This document shows, one piece after another, positions 16,744 to 26,223 of a stretch of 29,692 bases of DNA. The notes below the pieces were generated by a model. It saw only the letters and a program-made list of their open reading frames with translations. It was not told where the DNA came from and did not search any database. Numbering within the stretch: the stretch's first letter is position 1; each line of letters starts with the position of its first letter. Both the position numbers and the translations under genes were made by a program. The stretch comes from Vibrio sp. 10N.286.49.B1 (GTDB lineage: Bacteria; Pseudomonadota; Gammaproteobacteria; Enterobacterales; Vibrionaceae): the NCBI RefSeq assembly GCF_002873335.1, contig NZ_MCUW01000029.1, forward strand, positions 1-29,692, read 5' to 3'.

Positions 16744-18171
16744 TTATGCCGGCTGAGGGATAGCTTTAAGGCTACCTTTCTCTGCAGTAACCGTTTTGTA
16801 TGTGTTATAAGCCAACAAGAACATACCTGAAAGGAAAATCAGACCGCCAATAAATCGTACCGTATAGAACGGGTAAGAGGCTTGAACTGACTCAACAAAG
16901 CTATAAGTCAACGTGCCGTCTGAGTTTACTGCACGCCACATTAGACCTTGCATCACACCTGAGATCCACATAGCGACGATGTAAAGAACGGTACCAATTG
17001 TTGCTAACCAAAAGTGTGTATTGATTAATCCAACAGAGTACATACGTTCTTGACCAAATAGCTTAGGGACTAAGTGGTAAACAGAGCCAATAGAAACCAT
17101 TGCAACCCAACCAAGTGCACCAGAATGCACGTGACCAATGGTCCAATCGGTATAGTGAGATAGGGCATTAACGGTTTTGATTGCCATCATTGGACCTTCG
17201 AAGGTAGACATACCGTAGAAAGACAATGAAACCACCAAGAAACGTAGAATCGGGTCATAGCGAAGCTTATGCCATGCACCAGATAGTGTCATAATACCGT
17301 TGATCATGCCCCCCCAAGAAGGAGCGAATAAAACCAATGACATCACCATGCCTAGTGACTGAGTCCAGTCAGGCAAAGCGGTATAATGGAGGTGGTGAGG
17401 ACCGGCCCAAATATACAAAGAAACTAGCGCCCAAAAGTGGACAATCGATAAACGGTAAGAGTAAACCGGACGCTCGGCTTGCTTAGGTACAAAGTAATAC
17501 ATCATCCCTAAGAAACCTGCTGTTAGCAGAAAACCTACAGCGTTATGTCCATACCACCACTGAACCATCGCATCGATGGCACCAGAGTAGGCCGAATACG
17601 ACTTACCTAGTGAGACGGGTACGGCTAAGCTGTTCACAATGTGCAACACGGCTACGGTGATAATAAACGCACCGAAAAACCAGTTGGCCACATAAATATG
17701 TGAGGTTTTACGCTTAATCAGTGTTCCAAAGAAGACGATCGCGTAAGACACCCAGACGATTGCAATTGCAATATCGATTGGCCATTCTAGCTCTGCGTAT
17801 TCCTTACCCGAGGTGTAACCCAAAGGTAGAGTAATAGCCGCAGCTAAAATAATGGCTTGCCATCCCCAAAAGGTGAATGGAACAAGAGGTCCTCCAAATA
17901 ATCTCGTCTGACAGGTACGCTGTACAACGTAGTAAGACGTTGCAAACAGAGCACTGGTACCAAATGCAAAAATTACCGCATTAGTATGTAACGGACGTAA
18001 ACGGCTATACGTCAACCACGGCGTATCAAAGTTGAGCTGTGGCCAAACTAATTGAGCGGCAATTAAAACGCCTACCGCCATACCAACAATACCCCAGAGA
18101 ATGGTCACTAAAGTGAACTGGCGTACTACGGTATAGTTGTAAACTTGTTCAAGCTGCTTTTCCTGGCTCAT
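16744..18171 (-). CDS. ccoN: cbb3 cytochrome c oxidase catalytic subunit CcoN
   Basis: Catalytic haem-copper subunit that reduces oxygen at low concentration. I choose the ATG at 18171 (475 residues, [13 protein letters not shown]). It has GGAAG 7 nt upstream, while the ATG two codons earlier would be too close to that SD. Metal and haem ligands are visible: H62 (LRPLHTNA), H209 (WWYGHNAVG), H259/H260 (GPHHLHY) and H347/H349 ([10 protein letters not shown]). About twelve membrane helices are present. It heads the ccoNOQP operon. Upstream I see only an FNR half-site (ATCAA at 18339-18343), not a full box. Confidence 0.98.
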   Translation of the reverse strand: MSQEKQLEQVYNYTVVRQFTLVTILWGIVGMAVGVLIAAQLVWPQLNFDTPWLTYSRLRPLHTNAVIFAFGTSALFATSYYVVQRTCQTRLFGGPLVPFTFWGWQAIILAAAITLPLGYTSGKEYAELEWPIDIAIAIVWVSYAIVFFGTLIKRKTSHIYVANWFFGAFIITVAVLHIVNSLAVPVSLGKSYSAYSGAIDAMVQWWYGHNAVGFLLTAGFLGMMYYFVPKQAERPVYSYRLSIVHFWALVSLYIWAGPHHLHYTALPDWTQSLGMVMSLVLFAPSWGGMINGIMTLSGAWHKLRYDPILRFLVVSLSFYGMSTFEGPMMAIKTVNALSHYTDWTIGHVHSGALGWVAMVSIGSVYHLVPKLFGQERMYSVGLINTHFWLATIGTVLYIVAMWISGVMQGLMWRAVNSDGTLTYSFVESVQASYPFYTVRFIGGLIFLSGMFLLAYNTYKTVTAEKGSLKAIPQPA

Positions 18172-18429
18172 TAACATGCTTCCAATTTATAATTAACTAT
18201 ACTTTACTTCCAACACGACTCATGTCGTAATGCTACCCAAACGCCCAAGAGAATTAACGCTTTTTCAAAACGTTACTTCTCTTGTAAGTTTTAACAAAAA
18301 GTAGCATTTTCAAGCGACAATAATACTTCAATTAACAAATCAAGAACAGGGCAGTAACCTTACACTTGGTCTGGTTTATGACCATTTATTTCAAAACTTT
18401 GAAGTTTGTTACACGGAGAACTCGTTACA

Positions 18430-18786
18430 ATGGCAGCACAGAAGCTAACAAAAGCAAGGCTTGTACAAATAATCATCATGATGTCGGTGCTCATTGCTGC
18501 ATTTAGTTATCGTACGATGACGCACGATGTGACCAATACGGTAGACTGCTCAGTTAACGAACAATGCAAGTTGAGAGTGGGAGAGGCAAACATCACATTT
18601 TTGTATCATTCTTCGACAAAGGTGCTGAACGTCACAAAATCAGAACTTTTAACATTTAAAGTTCTGAATATGGATGATGTGTTAACAAAATCGGTTAAAC
18701 AATCAACAGTCGAAGGGGTTGAGGCACCGGTGACCATTATAGTGACATCGCCATCAGGTGACTCAAAACAAGTCGTTATTCGCTAG
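18430..18786 (+). CDS. Small membrane-anchored protein of unknown function
   Basis: 118 residues starting at the ATG at 18430, where GGAG lies 11 nt upstream. A TTG-initiated reading from 18406 would add eight unlikely residues. One membrane helix (about 10-27, ARLVQIIIMMSVLIAAFSY) is followed by an extracytoplasmic domain. That domain has two Cys (DCSVNEQCKL) that could pair, and it ends in beta-strand-like sequence (APVTIIVTSPSGDSKQVVIR). I do not recognise the family. It is divergent from ccoN and convergent with the secretion operon. Its location suggests an envelope or respiratory link but proves nothing. Confidence 0.75.
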   Translation: MAAQKLTKARLVQIIIMMSVLIAAFSYRTMTHDVTNTVDCSVNEQCKLRVGEANITFLYHSSTKVLNVTKSELLTFKVLNMDDVLTKSVKQSTVEGVEAPVTIIVTSPSGDSKQVVIR

Positions 18787-18807
18787 TCTCGGCAAGTGCC
18801 TACGATA

Positions 18808-20952
18808 TCACCCCATAGCGTTCATTACTTTATCCGGCAGACCGAAGTACTTTTGGTTGCCGTCAGGTTCTAGCAATAGGCAGTGTGTAGAGCTGGTAAT
18901 GAGCGCTGGATCCATCGTTGTATACACCACAGTTTTGTCTTTTAACGCTCCGGTGAAGAGTTGATTCAAGTATCCTGCGTGCTCAGCCTCACACCCGACA
19001 AACGGTTCATCTATGATGAATAGGTTCTGTGACATATCACCAAGACCGATTGCTATCTTCAACTTTTGAATGACGCCACTAGGGAGATTTTTCAATACAT
19101 CGGTATTTAAGTGGCTATCCAGTCCATCACTAAACCACTTGGAAAGCTCGAGAAGATTAAAGGTGTAATTCATTTGTGATTCGGAAATCACGCCGTTGTG
19201 CAGAATATAATTCGACCGTATAGAGCCTTCAAAAAGGTGCATGTCAAACGGAATGAAATTAATCGCCTTTCTGTAACGGTAGTTGTTGAACTGTTTGATA
19301 TTGTAGCCATCGATATAAACCGCACCTTGATAGCGATCTTCAAGGCCAGCAATGATCATCAGAAGCGTCGTTTTTCCACTACCGGCGGGACCAGAAATGG
19401 CGGTTTTACTCCCGGGCATGAGTTTAAATCCTAAATTGGTTAATCCCGTTTGTGCTCCTTGGTATCGATGTGTGATGCCACTACCCACCACTTCACCTAC
19501 GAACTTGCGAATAGGTGGACTCTTCTCCAGTGAGGTTTTGTCATCGTTAAGTGACATTAGCGCGTTAATCTGAGCTGCTGATGATTTGATGGTTTGAAAC
19601 TTGGTAATAGAGTTATATATACCCATGATTGGACCGAGTGCTTTCCAAACCAAAATGACCGTCGCTAACATAGCACCGGCATCAGAGTTACCATCCATCA
19701 CAGTAATTACAGCGGTAACAATCGAAGCGGTACCAATCGCCTGAATTAGCCCCCCGCCAATCGCTTGAATTTTACTGTTGGTCATTGCAACGTGCGCAGC
19801 GTCATTCGAGCTTTGTTCGTGTGATGCATTAAATCGAGACTGAATAACGCGAAGGAGAGGCAACCCTTGTATCGTATTGATGCCCCGAAGCAGCTCATTC
19901 CATTGATAAGAAACCATGGCATTTGCCCTAGAGCTGTTGGCGGTTGCTTGAGAATAGATATAACGCGAATAGAGACAGAACACGATCATTAGGAATATGC
20001 CAGCTAAGACCGTTAGCGCCGCGTATCCTGATAGAATGGTCACAGCTAGAATGAAAATAACGATAAACGGCATATCAAAGTAACTGAGTGTTGCTTCAGC
20101 TGTGACGAGCTTTCTGAACTGATCGATATCTTTTAAACGTGCCAACTGAGACGAAACTCCGGCAGAAGAGGTCATCGAGTAGGGCAGCCATAATAATTTC
20201 GCTATTACATTACGCGAAATATGAACCGCCAAATCTTGCCCTGAGGTAGCGAGAATGTTCATCCTAACTTTTTTTACTGCGTATTCAGCAAAGCCAAGAA
20301 AGACAGCAAACAGGGTCAGCCAATACAACGTAGAAACGGAACTAGAAGCGAGCGCAAAATTATAAACGCTCATGATAAAAAATGGCTGCAAAGCACCAAA
20401 GATATTGATCACCAAAGAGAGGAATATCAGGCTTTTGAATTCATCGTTATAGCGATAGAACGCATACTTTATCCAGTTGGACTTGTCTTGTGACTCCGGT
20501 GGCGGCTCTCGGAACAGCTTTGAATACTCAGAGATAACGGTAATTGAGTATGTTGCATCAACCAATGTGACCGTGACGCTATTGTTATTCTTGTAGTCAA
20601 ACAGCGTAGCAACGCCATCGTGCACAGACAGAAGTATTGCTTCCAGTTTATCTAGCTCGATAAAACAGGGCAAATGTAACCCTTCTGTTTGGGCAAGCTC
20701 GGCTTTTTCGTACTTGGTGGTTCGACATTGATAGCCAAGCCTTGTTAGTGTGGCTTCATAGCCGTCTGAGTCTGAATCCCCGGGCATAAAGGCATCAGAG
20801 AGGAGTTCAGGCGTTCCCTCCCACTCCATTGCTATTAGCGTATAGGCAAGCCCTCGAAGTAGAGGAGAGCCTTGGTAGCGCTCCTGCAGCTGTTCTGACT
20901 CAAAGTCGGAGAGTCTTTGTCCGATGTTGTTGAAGTCGACAAGAATACTCAT
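18808..20952 (-). CDS. Type I secretion ABC transporter with C39-like domain (subunit A)
   Basis: 714-residue exporter subunit, likely half of the inner-membrane pump for the giant adhesin. Order: an N-terminal C39-peptidase-like domain (about 1-140) without the catalytic Cys (GLAYTLIAMEWEG at the expected site), five to six membrane helices (about 170-440), then an ABC domain (about 485-714). Walker A is intact (GPAGSGKT, 521-528), as is Walker B with its glutamate (LFIIDEP, E649). The Q-loop Gln is Phe (F569). The signature reads LPSGVIQK (623-630) instead of LSGGQ, and the switch His is Met (YTTMDP, M680). Its start overlaps the neighbouring ABC gene by ATGA, with GAGGTGG as SD, so the pair is made together. 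A heterodimer is inferred. It is the last gene of the operon. Confidence 0.88.
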   Translation of the reverse strand: MSILVDFNNIGQRLSDFESEQLQERYQGSPLLRGLAYTLIAMEWEGTPELLSDAFMPGDSDSDGYEATLTRLGYQCRTTKYEKAELAQTEGLHLPCFIELDKLEAILLSVHDGVATLFDYKNNNSVTVTLVDATYSITVISEYSKLFREPPPESQDKSNWIKYAFYRYNDEFKSLIFLSLVINIFGALQPFFIMSVYNFALASSSVSTLYWLTLFAVFLGFAEYAVKKVRMNILATSGQDLAVHISRNVIAKLLWLPYSMTSSAGVSSQLARLKDIDQFRKLVTAEATLSYFDMPFIVIFILAVTILSGYAALTVLAGIFLMIVFCLYSRYIYSQATANSSRANAMVSYQWNELLRGINTIQGLPLLRVIQSRFNASHEQSSNDAAHVAMTNSKIQAIGGGLIQAIGTASIVTAVITVMDGNSDAGAMLATVILVWKALGPIMGIYNSITKFQTIKSSAAQINALMSLNDDKTSLEKSPPIRKFVGEVVGSGITHRYQGAQTGLTNLGFKLMPGSKTAISGPAGSGKTTLLMIIAGLEDRYQGAVYIDGYNIKQFNNYRYRKAINFIPFDMHLFEGSIRSNYILHNGVISESQMNYTFNLLELSKWFSDGLDSHLNTDVLKNLPSGVIQKLKIAIGLGDMSQNLFIIDEPFVGCEAEHAGYLNQLFTGALKDKTVVYTTMDPALITSSTHCLLLEPDGNQKYFGLPDKVMNAMG

Positions 20953-22583
20953 GCTGCCACCTCTTCACCGGTTAAACGAATCGACTTGAGTCCATACCTG
21001 CGACTGTCTAGCTTATTACTCACAATAATTAGGAATTGTTGGTTTGCTTTAGGTATGAGAGTTGAAACCACGCGTTCGCCAAACGCGGTGTCAAAGACAG
21101 AGTCGATGTCATCTAGAACGAGTAGTTTTTTCTGGCTTAGCATCGCCCGAACGATTAATAGAGCGTATTGAACCTGCCTAGATACAGGCGCGTTTTTGTG
21201 TCCGGTAAGTTGAGTGTAGAAACCGTCGGTAAGTGCATCGATTTCATGTTTGATACCGAGGTTCTTGCAGATGGTAAATGCAGCACTGTTTAAGATCGGC
21301 CTGAAACACGTCAGGTTATCGATGATGGTTCCCTCTACGAAAGTACTGTTTCCATCGATTCTGTGTACGGCTTCACGCCAGGTGTGATAGTGAACATCAA
21401 AAAGAGGCTTATGGTTAATGTAGATTTCTGATTTCTCACACTCAATATCTCGAGTGAGACAGCGAGTAATGTGACTCTTGCCACTGCCAGAGAGTCCTCG
21501 AATAACCGTGGCTCTACCTAATGTGAACTCGATTCGCTGTCCCGTAGAGAGTTTTACTTCAATAAGATTACCAATATCTTGAACAACTGGAGCTGGAAGT
21601 GATTCATCTTGACTTTCAACCAGCGCAATATCACGTTGCTGCTTGTATTCTAATTCCAATAACTCAGACACTTTCTCGATGTGTAGCTTATTAAGTTTCC
21701 AGCGCCCAATAGTACGCATAACTTGTTGGTAAGGAGCAAAGTATCGGTTGGTTAACATAATAATGGCCGCCATTACACCCTGACTCGCCGAGAGATTAAT
21801 AACTGATGTCGCTAGTAACACCACAACGCAAGCAATAGACAATTGCTGAATCAACCCGAGCACCAAGTTAAACTGAGACTCCAGATTTTCGTACTCAATA
21901 TTTTTGCTCTCTCGCTCCTTAACCATATCAGTCATTAAGCTCTCTAGGCGATACTCCATCGTACGGCTTTTGTTGTCGAGTGGACTTGAAACAATCTCAA
22001 TGATTTTGGAGTTGGTAAGACCTTCGATCTCTGACTTTTCTTCTAGCGTCACAATCTTTCGATTAGAAATGCGAAGCGCAGCGACGTAAAGAATGATTGA
22101 GGCCACAACCAGCGTTAGACCCGCGCCAACGTTGATGAGACCGATAATAATGATGGTTATTACACTCACCACAGCGTTAATGGCCGCTCTAATGGTCTCA
22201 CCACCGAAGAAGCTTTTTATCTCAGGGATAGTTGAAATACGCTCTAAGTACTGACCGGGTTCGAGTTGATTGAACTTGTTAATCTCAGCCAAACACACCG
22301 ACTTAAACACTCGGTTAGTCAAATCGGTTTCAAATTCCTTCATCAGCGTTGAGGTGATCACCTCTTCTTGTTTCTTGAGTAGGTAATCAAGATAGATAGC
22401 GCCAAGAATAATTGCGAACAACAAAGACAGAGTATCTTTGGCTTGGTTGGGTAGCACACGGTCAAAGATGATCAAGATAGAGAAGGGGAGAACCAAAGCA
22501 AACAGAGTCGACATTACGGTCGAAAAGGTGAGATACACCGTATCGGCAAATGTGATTCGTTGGGAGAAATGCTCATTACTCAT
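20949..22583 (-). CDS. Type I secretion ABC transporter, short degenerate partner (subunit B)
   Basis: 544-residue ABC exporter half without any peptidase-like domain. About six membrane helices (roughly 14-40, 52-70, 130-170, 240-280) precede an ABC domain (about 335-540). Walker A is intact (GLSGSGKS, 363-370). Other elements are changed: Asp at the Q-loop (RIDGN, D410), PVSRQ for LSGGQ (466-470), Asp for the catalytic Glu of Walker B (LLVLDD, D492), and Asn for the switch His (IIVSNK, N523). It probably binds ATP but hydrolyses it poorly or not at all. Coupling to subunit A by a 4-base overlap suggests an obligate pair. It lies 48 bp after the TolC-type gene. No frameshift or stop suggests decay. 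Confidence 0.87.
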   Translation of the reverse strand: MSNEHFSQRITFADTVYLTFSTVMSTLFALVLPFSILIIFDRVLPNQAKDTLSLLFAIILGAIYLDYLLKKQEEVITSTLMKEFETDLTNRVFKSVCLAEINKFNQLEPGQYLERISTIPEIKSFFGGETIRAAINAVVSVITIIIIGLINVGAGLTLVVASIILYVAALRISNRKIVTLEEKSEIEGLTNSKIIEIVSSPLDNKSRTMEYRLESLMTDMVKERESKNIEYENLESQFNLVLGLIQQLSIACVVVLLATSVINLSASQGVMAAIIMLTNRYFAPYQQVMRTIGRWKLNKLHIEKVSELLELEYKQQRDIALVESQDESLPAPVVQDIGNLIEVKLSTGQRIEFTLGRATVIRGLSGSGKSHITRCLTRDIECEKSEIYINHKPLFDVHYHTWREAVHRIDGNSTFVEGTIIDNLTCFRPILNSAAFTICKNLGIKHEIDALTDGFYTQLTGHKNAPVSRQVQYALLIVRAMLSQKKLLVLDDIDSVFDTAFGERVVSTLIPKANQQFLIIVSNKLDSRRYGLKSIRLTGEEVAA

Positions 22584-22631
22584 CGACTTGTCCTGTTGCT
22601 ACTCACTGTTAAAAGAAAAAAGCTTATTACT

Positions 22632-24011
22632 TCAGTTTTTTAAATGCTCGGGTATCACGTCCATATCGCGAATGCTGGATTCATTGACCATTAAAGCCAT
22701 GATTTTTTCTATACTCAACGGCGATAAGTTGCCCACCGTTTTATCAAGCCGAATTGACTCAATAACATAATCGTATTTTGCACTTTCATAATCTCGTATC
22801 GCACTAAACAACTTACTTTCTGCGGCAAGCAAGTCAGTTAGGGTGCGCGTGCCCAAATCGTAAGCCCTCTTAATTCCATTGTAGGAAGAATAATTGGCGC
22901 GAATAATATTTTCGAAGGTGAAAATTGATTGAGAAAAATCGTTGATGTTAAGAATGGAGGTTTCTAAGTCATTTTTGACGGTGTTACGCGTATCGAGAAG
23001 CAGTAGCTCATTGCGCTCAATCGTTTTTTCATTTTTCTTGTAAGCATAGTAATCAGAGCCGCCCGTCGTGATTGGAACCGTGAGAGTAAGCCCAAGAGAC
23101 TTGGAGTCGCTAATACCGGTCGCTCCGGGTGTGGTAATCGGGTCGAAGTTGTTAGTGTCGTCATGGCGATAACTGGCGCTAGCAGACAGGCTTGGCGCAA
23201 AATTTGACCCCGTTTCTTTCAGAGTCCTAAAGCTTCGCTCTAATGTTTTCTCAGAGACAATGATGTCGTTGTTGTACTGCATCGCCTGTTCAAGCAAATC
23301 GCCGCTGCGTTCAAACGTAATTTCTGACAATATAAGGCTACGCTCTAAATCTTGAGTTGGAATAACAGGGTATTGTGTGAGTAACTCCAGTGTATTGAGA
23401 ATCACATCTTTGTCTTTACCAAGAGTTCTAAGTCGGTTGGCAATCCCTTCTTTTTGCGCGACCACCTCGTACAGTTCACTCGCAGCAACATTACCGAGCT
23501 CCACATTGCGTTGCATTTGTTTGAGTCTAGCGATTGAAGAGTCTAACTCGGCTTTTGTGGCTCGAGTTTGAGCGCCATTTTTCAGATACTCAAAGTACTG
23601 AATGGAAATCTCTTGAATGATCTCTTGCGTTTTGTTCTCGTTATTAATCTCTTCAATATTGAAATCGAGTTTCGCGGTTCCGTACTTGTAGATATCCGCA
23701 AGATTAAACAAACTTTGACTCAGTGACACGCTATAACCGTGGTCATTGTAGCTATTGGTGGTGTCGTCGATATCACTAAGAACGGTGCGGTTACCACTCC
23801 ATGTGCTCGTCGCATTGGCAGAAATGGTAGGGAGAAACTTTGAGCGGCTCACATCAATGTTGTAGGCGTTCTCTTCAACACCTTTTCTACTCGCGATAAG
23901 CGACACATTGTTGTTCAAACCGATCTGTACCGCCTCCAGCAACGTCAACGCTTGAGAAGGAAAGCTAACAACGATAATAGTACAACTAACTAATCTTCTG
24001 ATAGGCCACAT
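22632..24011 (-). CDS. TolC-family outer membrane channel protein
   Basis: 459-residue outer membrane efflux protein, the presumed exit duct of this type I system. A signal peptide (MWPIRRLVSCTIIVVSFPSQ, cleavage about 21) is followed by TLLEAVQIGLNNN, the usual TolC-family opening. Two long helical repeats follow. The second ends with DLGTRTLTDLLAAESKLFSA and the SAKYDYVIESIRLDKTVGNL hallmark. The start codon lies inside the last codons of the sensor kinase gene (26-bp overlap), so translation is coupled. Having a dedicated channel in the operon suggests it does not depend on housekeeping TolC. Confidence 0.92.
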   Translation of the reverse strand: MWPIRRLVSCTIIVVSFPSQALTLLEAVQIGLNNNVSLIASRKGVEENAYNIDVSRSKFLPTISANATSTWSGNRTVLSDIDDTTNSYNDHGYSVSLSQSLFNLADIYKYGTAKLDFNIEEINNENKTQEIIQEISIQYFEYLKNGAQTRATKAELDSSIARLKQMQRNVELGNVAASELYEVVAQKEGIANRLRTLGKDKDVILNTLELLTQYPVIPTQDLERSLILSEITFERSGDLLEQAMQYNNDIIVSEKTLERSFRTLKETGSNFAPSLSASASYRHDDTNNFDPITTPGATGISDSKSLGLTLTVPITTGGSDYYAYKKNEKTIERNELLLLDTRNTVKNDLETSILNINDFSQSIFTFENIIRANYSSYNGIKRAYDLGTRTLTDLLAAESKLFSAIRDYESAKYDYVIESIRLDKTVGNLSPLSIEKIMALMVNESSIRDMDVIPEHLKN

Positions 24012-26220
24012 ATTTTTTGATCACCTTGAGAATTTCATCGCTCTTGTAAGGTTTGCTAATTACGTAATCCATACCGGCTTCAATACAGGCTTTATGCTCT
24101 GCAACGCTGGTCAATGCGGTTGCACCAATGATCGTAGAAGGAATGGAAATATCGTTCTCTTTTTCATGCTCACGTATTAGGCGTGTAGCCTGTATGCCAC
24201 CCATGCCCGGCATAATGCAGTCCATAAAGATAATGTCGGCGCGTTGTTTCTTAACCCACTCTACCGCTTCTGAGCCATCACCCACCGTGTCGGCGTTATA
24301 TTCTTGTTTCATCAGGATACGCTTGAGTAGGAACTGCTGTACCTTGTCATCTTCAACAATTAAGAATGAGCTGTTCTCTAAGGTCTCCTCAACCGACTCA
24401 GCTTCCAATGCCTCCCGTAAGTGAGGAATAAACTCATGCGGCAAGATAGGACTGAAAAAGACTTTGTCGACGAACTCGTGAGTGATTTGAGCAAGTTCAG
24501 AAGTACTCGACATCAAAAACAGCTTCGTGCCGGTAGGTTTTAATCGCTTGCTTAGCGTTTTGCTAAAAGGAGCGATTTGTATACCTTCTATAGCATCTGT
24601 GATGATGACGCCATCTACTTTATCTTCAGAAGGGTTAAGACGAAAAAGCTCATTAGGATCTTCGCAGATAGTAAACTTAGCGCCATTTAACGTCAGAACA
24701 TCAGTCAATATCTCCAGCGATAACATGCCAGAGCTACAAACAATAAGATTCTTGCCTTCTAATGTACTTGAGTTAGGTGCAAAGTAGCTTTGAGCCTCAA
24801 GATCAACTTCTACTTGGAAGCGTCGCTGCTTACCGGATTCTAACCATGTAGAATTAAAGTGACCAACATTACCAAGGATTGACTTTGTCCATTCGTCATT
24901 ACTTCCTATTGAGTCTGCACGTTCAGACCAATGTAGCGAATTAACCTTAGCCAATTTCACATTCGTGTTGGTGAGAAAGGTAAGTGACATCGTCACTCTT
25001 GAGCGATCAACGTCTAGACCACTGCCAGTCTCAACTTTGAATAGCACGTTTCTGTCGCTTTGAATTTGTAGGGCGTTTGAGAGTTTTAAAAAAAGCATCC
25101 AAAACATGCTAGTTTGGTGACCCAGCACCATAGCAGGAACACTTCCAATGAATGCACACTCGAGCGTTAGGTTTTCACGCTGAAGTTTGGATTTCATGTG
25201 GATAGTCAGTTCAGAGACGACATCCAAGAAAGAAAACGCGCTACTGCTTTTATCTCGGCCTTGAGAGAGCAGTCTATTGTAGTTTTCGGCTAGCTCAGAA
25301 AGTGTATTGGCGGCAGAGGTGATATCCTGAGCGAGAACCGCTGTATTCTCATCTGCATCTTGGACAAGATAATGAATTCCGCCTTTGATGGTATTGGTTA
25401 TCCCACGAATTTCATAACCAATAAGCCCATAAAGCTGTTGATTCAAGTCGGCATCTTGTTGTTGTTTGTCCACCTTGTCGTGGAGAAGTCTCAATTTGGA
25501 GTAGATGCTACGCTCAATTGGCTCTATCTCTGTAGTACTAAGAATCTCTTCGATTTTTGTTGAATCTAGTCCATCCAAACGTTCCGCGAGAGATTCAAAG
25601 CTCTGATTGACAGAACGGCGATCGCGAACCGTTTTCTTTAGTCGATTCCAACCTCCTAGAACGACAGCGATGGCAATAATCGCGAGGAGCGGAAAGATAA
25701 CGACAATAATGTTCACAGAAGAGCGGATATCCTCTAAAACTTGCTTGTGTTCAACAAAGAACAGATCGTCGAACCGGTTGCGGATCTCTACATAGTTGTT
25801 GCTAAGGGTTGTACGAAGTAGATAGTAGCTCTCTCTATCCGGTGCGTCTTTTGCGAAATATCGATTGATCGCGAGTTGCACGTTACTGTATTCAACAGCG
25901 CCGACTAAGCTGACTTGCTTTTTATCTAATGCAGCCAGCGCTTTGAACGCCGCCATTTCATTCATTAATGACTGAACGTGTTGGCTAACGTCATCACATT
26001 CACCATTTTGAAGACATACGTCAAGGGTTAGAATAGTGGATTCGAGCGCTGTATTGAGCTTCTGGGTTTGAGCAATAAGAGGGGTAGTGAAGGTGCTTTC
26101 TTTGGGGGCGGCAGTGTAATACTGATAAGCAAACCAGAGACCAATAGCCGAAAGACATAGTAACATTACTATGCCTAATTTAATCACAGGGAAGCTGTAT
26201 ACTTTGTATCGCTGCTTCAT
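23986..26220 (-). CDS. Hybrid sensor protein with degenerate kinase core and intact receiver
   Basis: 744-residue inner-membrane signalling protein. Order: first helix (about 13-33), periplasmic helical domain (about 34-168, Cys at 69 and 75), second helix (about 170-190), coiled linker, a dimerisation region (about 255-320), an ATPase-like region (about 335-475), a pseudoreceiver (about 488-605) and a receiver (about 617-744). The H-box reads IGYEIRGITN, so the phospho-accepting His is Tyr (Y269). The N-box is hardly recognisable and I see no DxGxG loop. The pseudoreceiver lacks the acidic pair (IVCSSG) and the Lys (FFSPIL). The last receiver is canonical: E623-D624-D625, D667 (FMDCIMPGMGG), T701, K723. 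There is no HPt or DNA-binding domain. It lies between the adaptor (3-bp gap) and the channel gene. It may be a phosphoryl acceptor or scaffold rather than a kinase. Confidence 0.86.
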   Translation of the reverse strand: MKQRYKVYSFPVIKLGIVMLLCLSAIGLWFAYQYYTAAPKESTFTTPLIAQTQKLNTALESTILTLDVCLQNGECDDVSQHVQSLMNEMAAFKALAALDKKQVSLVGAVEYSNVQLAINRYFAKDAPDRESYYLLRTTLSNNYVEIRNRFDDLFFVEHKQVLEDIRSSVNIIVVIFPLLAIIAIAVVLGGWNRLKKTVRDRRSVNQSFESLAERLDGLDSTKIEEILSTTEIEPIERSIYSKLRLLHDKVDKQQQDADLNQQLYGLIGYEIRGITNTIKGGIHYLVQDADENTAVLAQDITSAANTLSELAENYNRLLSQGRDKSSSAFSFLDVVSELTIHMKSKLQRENLTLECAFIGSVPAMVLGHQTSMFWMLFLKLSNALQIQSDRNVLFKVETGSGLDVDRSRVTMSLTFLTNTNVKLAKVNSLHWSERADSIGSNDEWTKSILGNVGHFNSTWLESGKQRRFQVEVDLEAQSYFAPNSSTLEGKNLIVCSSGMLSLEILTDVLTLNGAKFTICEDPNELFRLNPSEDKVDGVIITDAIEGIQIAPFSKTLSKRLKPTGTKLFLMSSTSELAQITHEFVDKVFFSPILPHEFIPHLREALEAESVEETLENSSFLIVEDDKVQQFLLKRILMKQEYNADTVGDGSEAVEWVKKQRADIIFMDCIMPGMGGIQATRLIREHEKENDISIPSTIIGATALTSVAEHKACIEAGMDYVISKPYKSDEILKVIKKYVAYQKIS

Positions 26221-26223
26221 AAT

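Noticed and set aside
18339..18343. Possible FNR site upstream of ccoN
   Set aside because: Only the ATCAA half is present. The opposite half does not match TTGAT at the right spacing.
18787..18807. Small GGCA-AG-TGCC hairpin between convergent genes
   Set aside because: A 4-bp stem without a T-run; not a supportable terminator.
18808..22583. The two ABC genes as decaying pseudogenes
   Set aside because: Both frames are full length, coupled by ATGA overlap, and keep Walker A. Loss is limited to specific catalytic positions, which fits functional divergence better than decay.
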